NCBI GenBank assembly: GCA_022712475.1
Contig: JALAGK010000507.1
Span: 1-5,670, forward strand
Reading direction: 5' to 3'
DNA: 5,670 nt
DNA from: Enterobacteriaceae bacterium
Lineage (GTDB): Bacteria; Pseudomonadota; Gammaproteobacteria; Enterobacterales; Enterobacteriaceae
The translations under genes were made by a program, and so were the position numbers. Every line of letters begins with the position of its first letter. The first letter of the stretch is position 1. A model generated the notes under the pieces. It did not search any database and was not told where the DNA came from. It saw nothing but the letters and a program-made list of their open reading frames with translations. Positions 4,829-5,670 of this stretch are shown piece by piece.

Positions 4829-5670
4829 TTACTCTTTCGGACCACGGTTCGCGCGGCGACGGTCGTTTTCCGTCAGGTGGCGCTTACGCAGACGAATAGA
4901 GGTCGGCGTGACTTCTACCAGTTCGTCGTCATCGATGAACTCCAGCGCCTGCTCCAGCGTCATTTTGATAGGCGGAGACAGGGTGGTGGCTTCGTCAGTA
5001 CCGGAAGCGCGCATGTTGGTCAGCTTCTTACCGGTCAGGCAGTGCACGGTCAGGTCGTTAGAACGGCTGTGAATACCGATGATCTGGCCTTCATAGACTT
5101 CAGCACCGTGCCCCAGGAACAGCTTACCGCGGTCCTGCAGGCTGTACAGGGCATAAGCTACTGCTTTACCCTGGCCGTTAGAAATCAGTACGCCGTTCTG
5201 ACGCTGGCCGATTTCACCTGGACGAATATCGTCATAGTGGCTGAAGGTGGAGTACAGCAGACCGGTACCGGAAGTCATGGTCATGAACTCGGTACGGAAA
5301 CCAATAAGACCACGGCTCGGGATGATGTAATCAAGACGCACACGGCCTTTGCCGTCCGGCATCATGTCACGCAGGTCGCCCTTACGCAGACCCAGCGCTT
5401 CCATCACGGAACCCTGGTTCTGTTCTTCGATATCCAGCGTCACCTGCTCGAACGGCTCCTGACGGCGGCCATCGATTTCACGGAAGATAACTTTCGGGCG
5501 AGATACCGCCAGTTCGAAACCTTCACGACGCATGTTCTCAATAAGAACAGACAGGTGCAGTTCACCACGACCTGACACGCGGAATGCATCCGGGTCTTCG
5601 GTTTCTTCAACACGCAGCGCCACGTTGTGAACCAGATCTTTGTTCAGGCGGTCCAGAATCTGGCGAGAGG
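4829..5670 (-). CDS. typA: Translational GTPase TypA/BipA, C-terminal part (5' end outside window)
   Basis: The minus-strand frame is open from the window edge to TAA at 4831-4829, giving 279 residues of a protein normally about 607 long. It matches E. coli TypA closely: [74 protein letters not shown] and [12 protein letters not shown]. TypA (BipA) is a ribosome-associated GTPase of the EF-G/LepA superfamily, involved in 50S assembly and growth at low temperature or under stress. The portion present covers the end of the domain-III-like region, the EF-G domain-V-like region (about residues 35-115 of the fragment) and the TypA-specific C-terminal domain; the GTP-binding domain lies beyond the window. 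The tail ends RRANRGPKE, slightly different from E. coli's RRANRAPKDD. An inner GTG (5623) is not the start, since conserved codons continue upstream of it. Transcription ends at the terminator 4784-4807. Confidence 0.97.
   Translation of the reverse strand, partial: SRQILDRLNKDLVHNVALRVEETEDPDAFRVSGRGELHLSVLIENMRREGFELAVSRPKVIFREIDGRRQEPFEQVTLDIEEQNQGSVMEALGLRKGDLRDMMPDGKGRVRLDYIIPSRGLIGFRTEFMTMTSGTGLLYSTFSHYDDIRPGEIGQRQNGVLISNGQGKAVAYALYSLQDRGKLFLGHGAEVYEGQIIGIHSRSNDLTVHCLTGKKLTNMRASGTDEATTLSPPIKMTLEQALEFIDDDELVEVTPTSIRLRKRHLTENDRRRANRGPKE

Noticed and set aside
4733..5575. Plus-strand open frame of 280 codons antisense to typA
   Set aside because: It is the mirror of the highly conserved typA coding frame on the minus strand; long antisense frames arise from codon bias there.

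Overview
The window looks like chromosomal DNA of a member of the Enterobacterales. Four of its genes match well-known enterobacterial proteins closely along their length: EmrD, YidH, YidG and the C-terminal half of TypA/BipA. The exact genus cannot be fixed from the sequence alone.

Layout, left to right. (1) 1-899, plus strand: an almost complete LysR-type regulator that has lost only its first few codons to the window edge. (2) 958-1485, plus: a Skp/OmpH-like lipoprotein with an Asp after the lipid-modified Cys, which suggests inner-membrane retention. (3) 1486-1672: a regulatory gap with a strong hairpin after the lipoprotein gene, a possible promoter and two dyads in front of emrD. (4) 1673-2857, plus: emrD, a 12-helix multidrug efflux transporter. 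(5) 2894-3587, minus: the overlapping pair yidH-yidG (DUF202 membrane proteins), converging on emrD across a GC-rich hairpin. (6) 3588-3963: a gene-poor gap with the yidH promoter and a 16-base palindrome. (7) 3964-4525, plus: a small basic protein of unknown function overlapping by 35 nt a low-molecular-weight tyrosine-phosphatase-like gene that appears to start at TTG. (8) 4526-4828: an AT-rich, hairpin-rich gap ending in the typA terminator. (9) 4829-5670, minus: the last 279 codons of typA, running off the window.

The left part (emrD, yidH, yidG) is a membrane and envelope cluster also found in E. coli, where, from memory, these genes lie near 83 min. typA lies elsewhere in E. coli, near glnA. 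The stretch between yidH and typA is poorer in GC (117/240 by hand count over 4201-4440) than emrD (79/120 over two sampled lines) and carries the two unfamiliar genes, so it is the most accessory-looking part. No mobile element, integrase, CRISPR array, tRNA or rRNA was seen.

I found no clear new multi-gene system. The best candidates for a second look are the overlapping small-protein/phosphatase pair, the Skp-like lipoprotein beside a LysR regulator, the double dyad in the emrD leader, and a possible structured RNA at 4586-4680.
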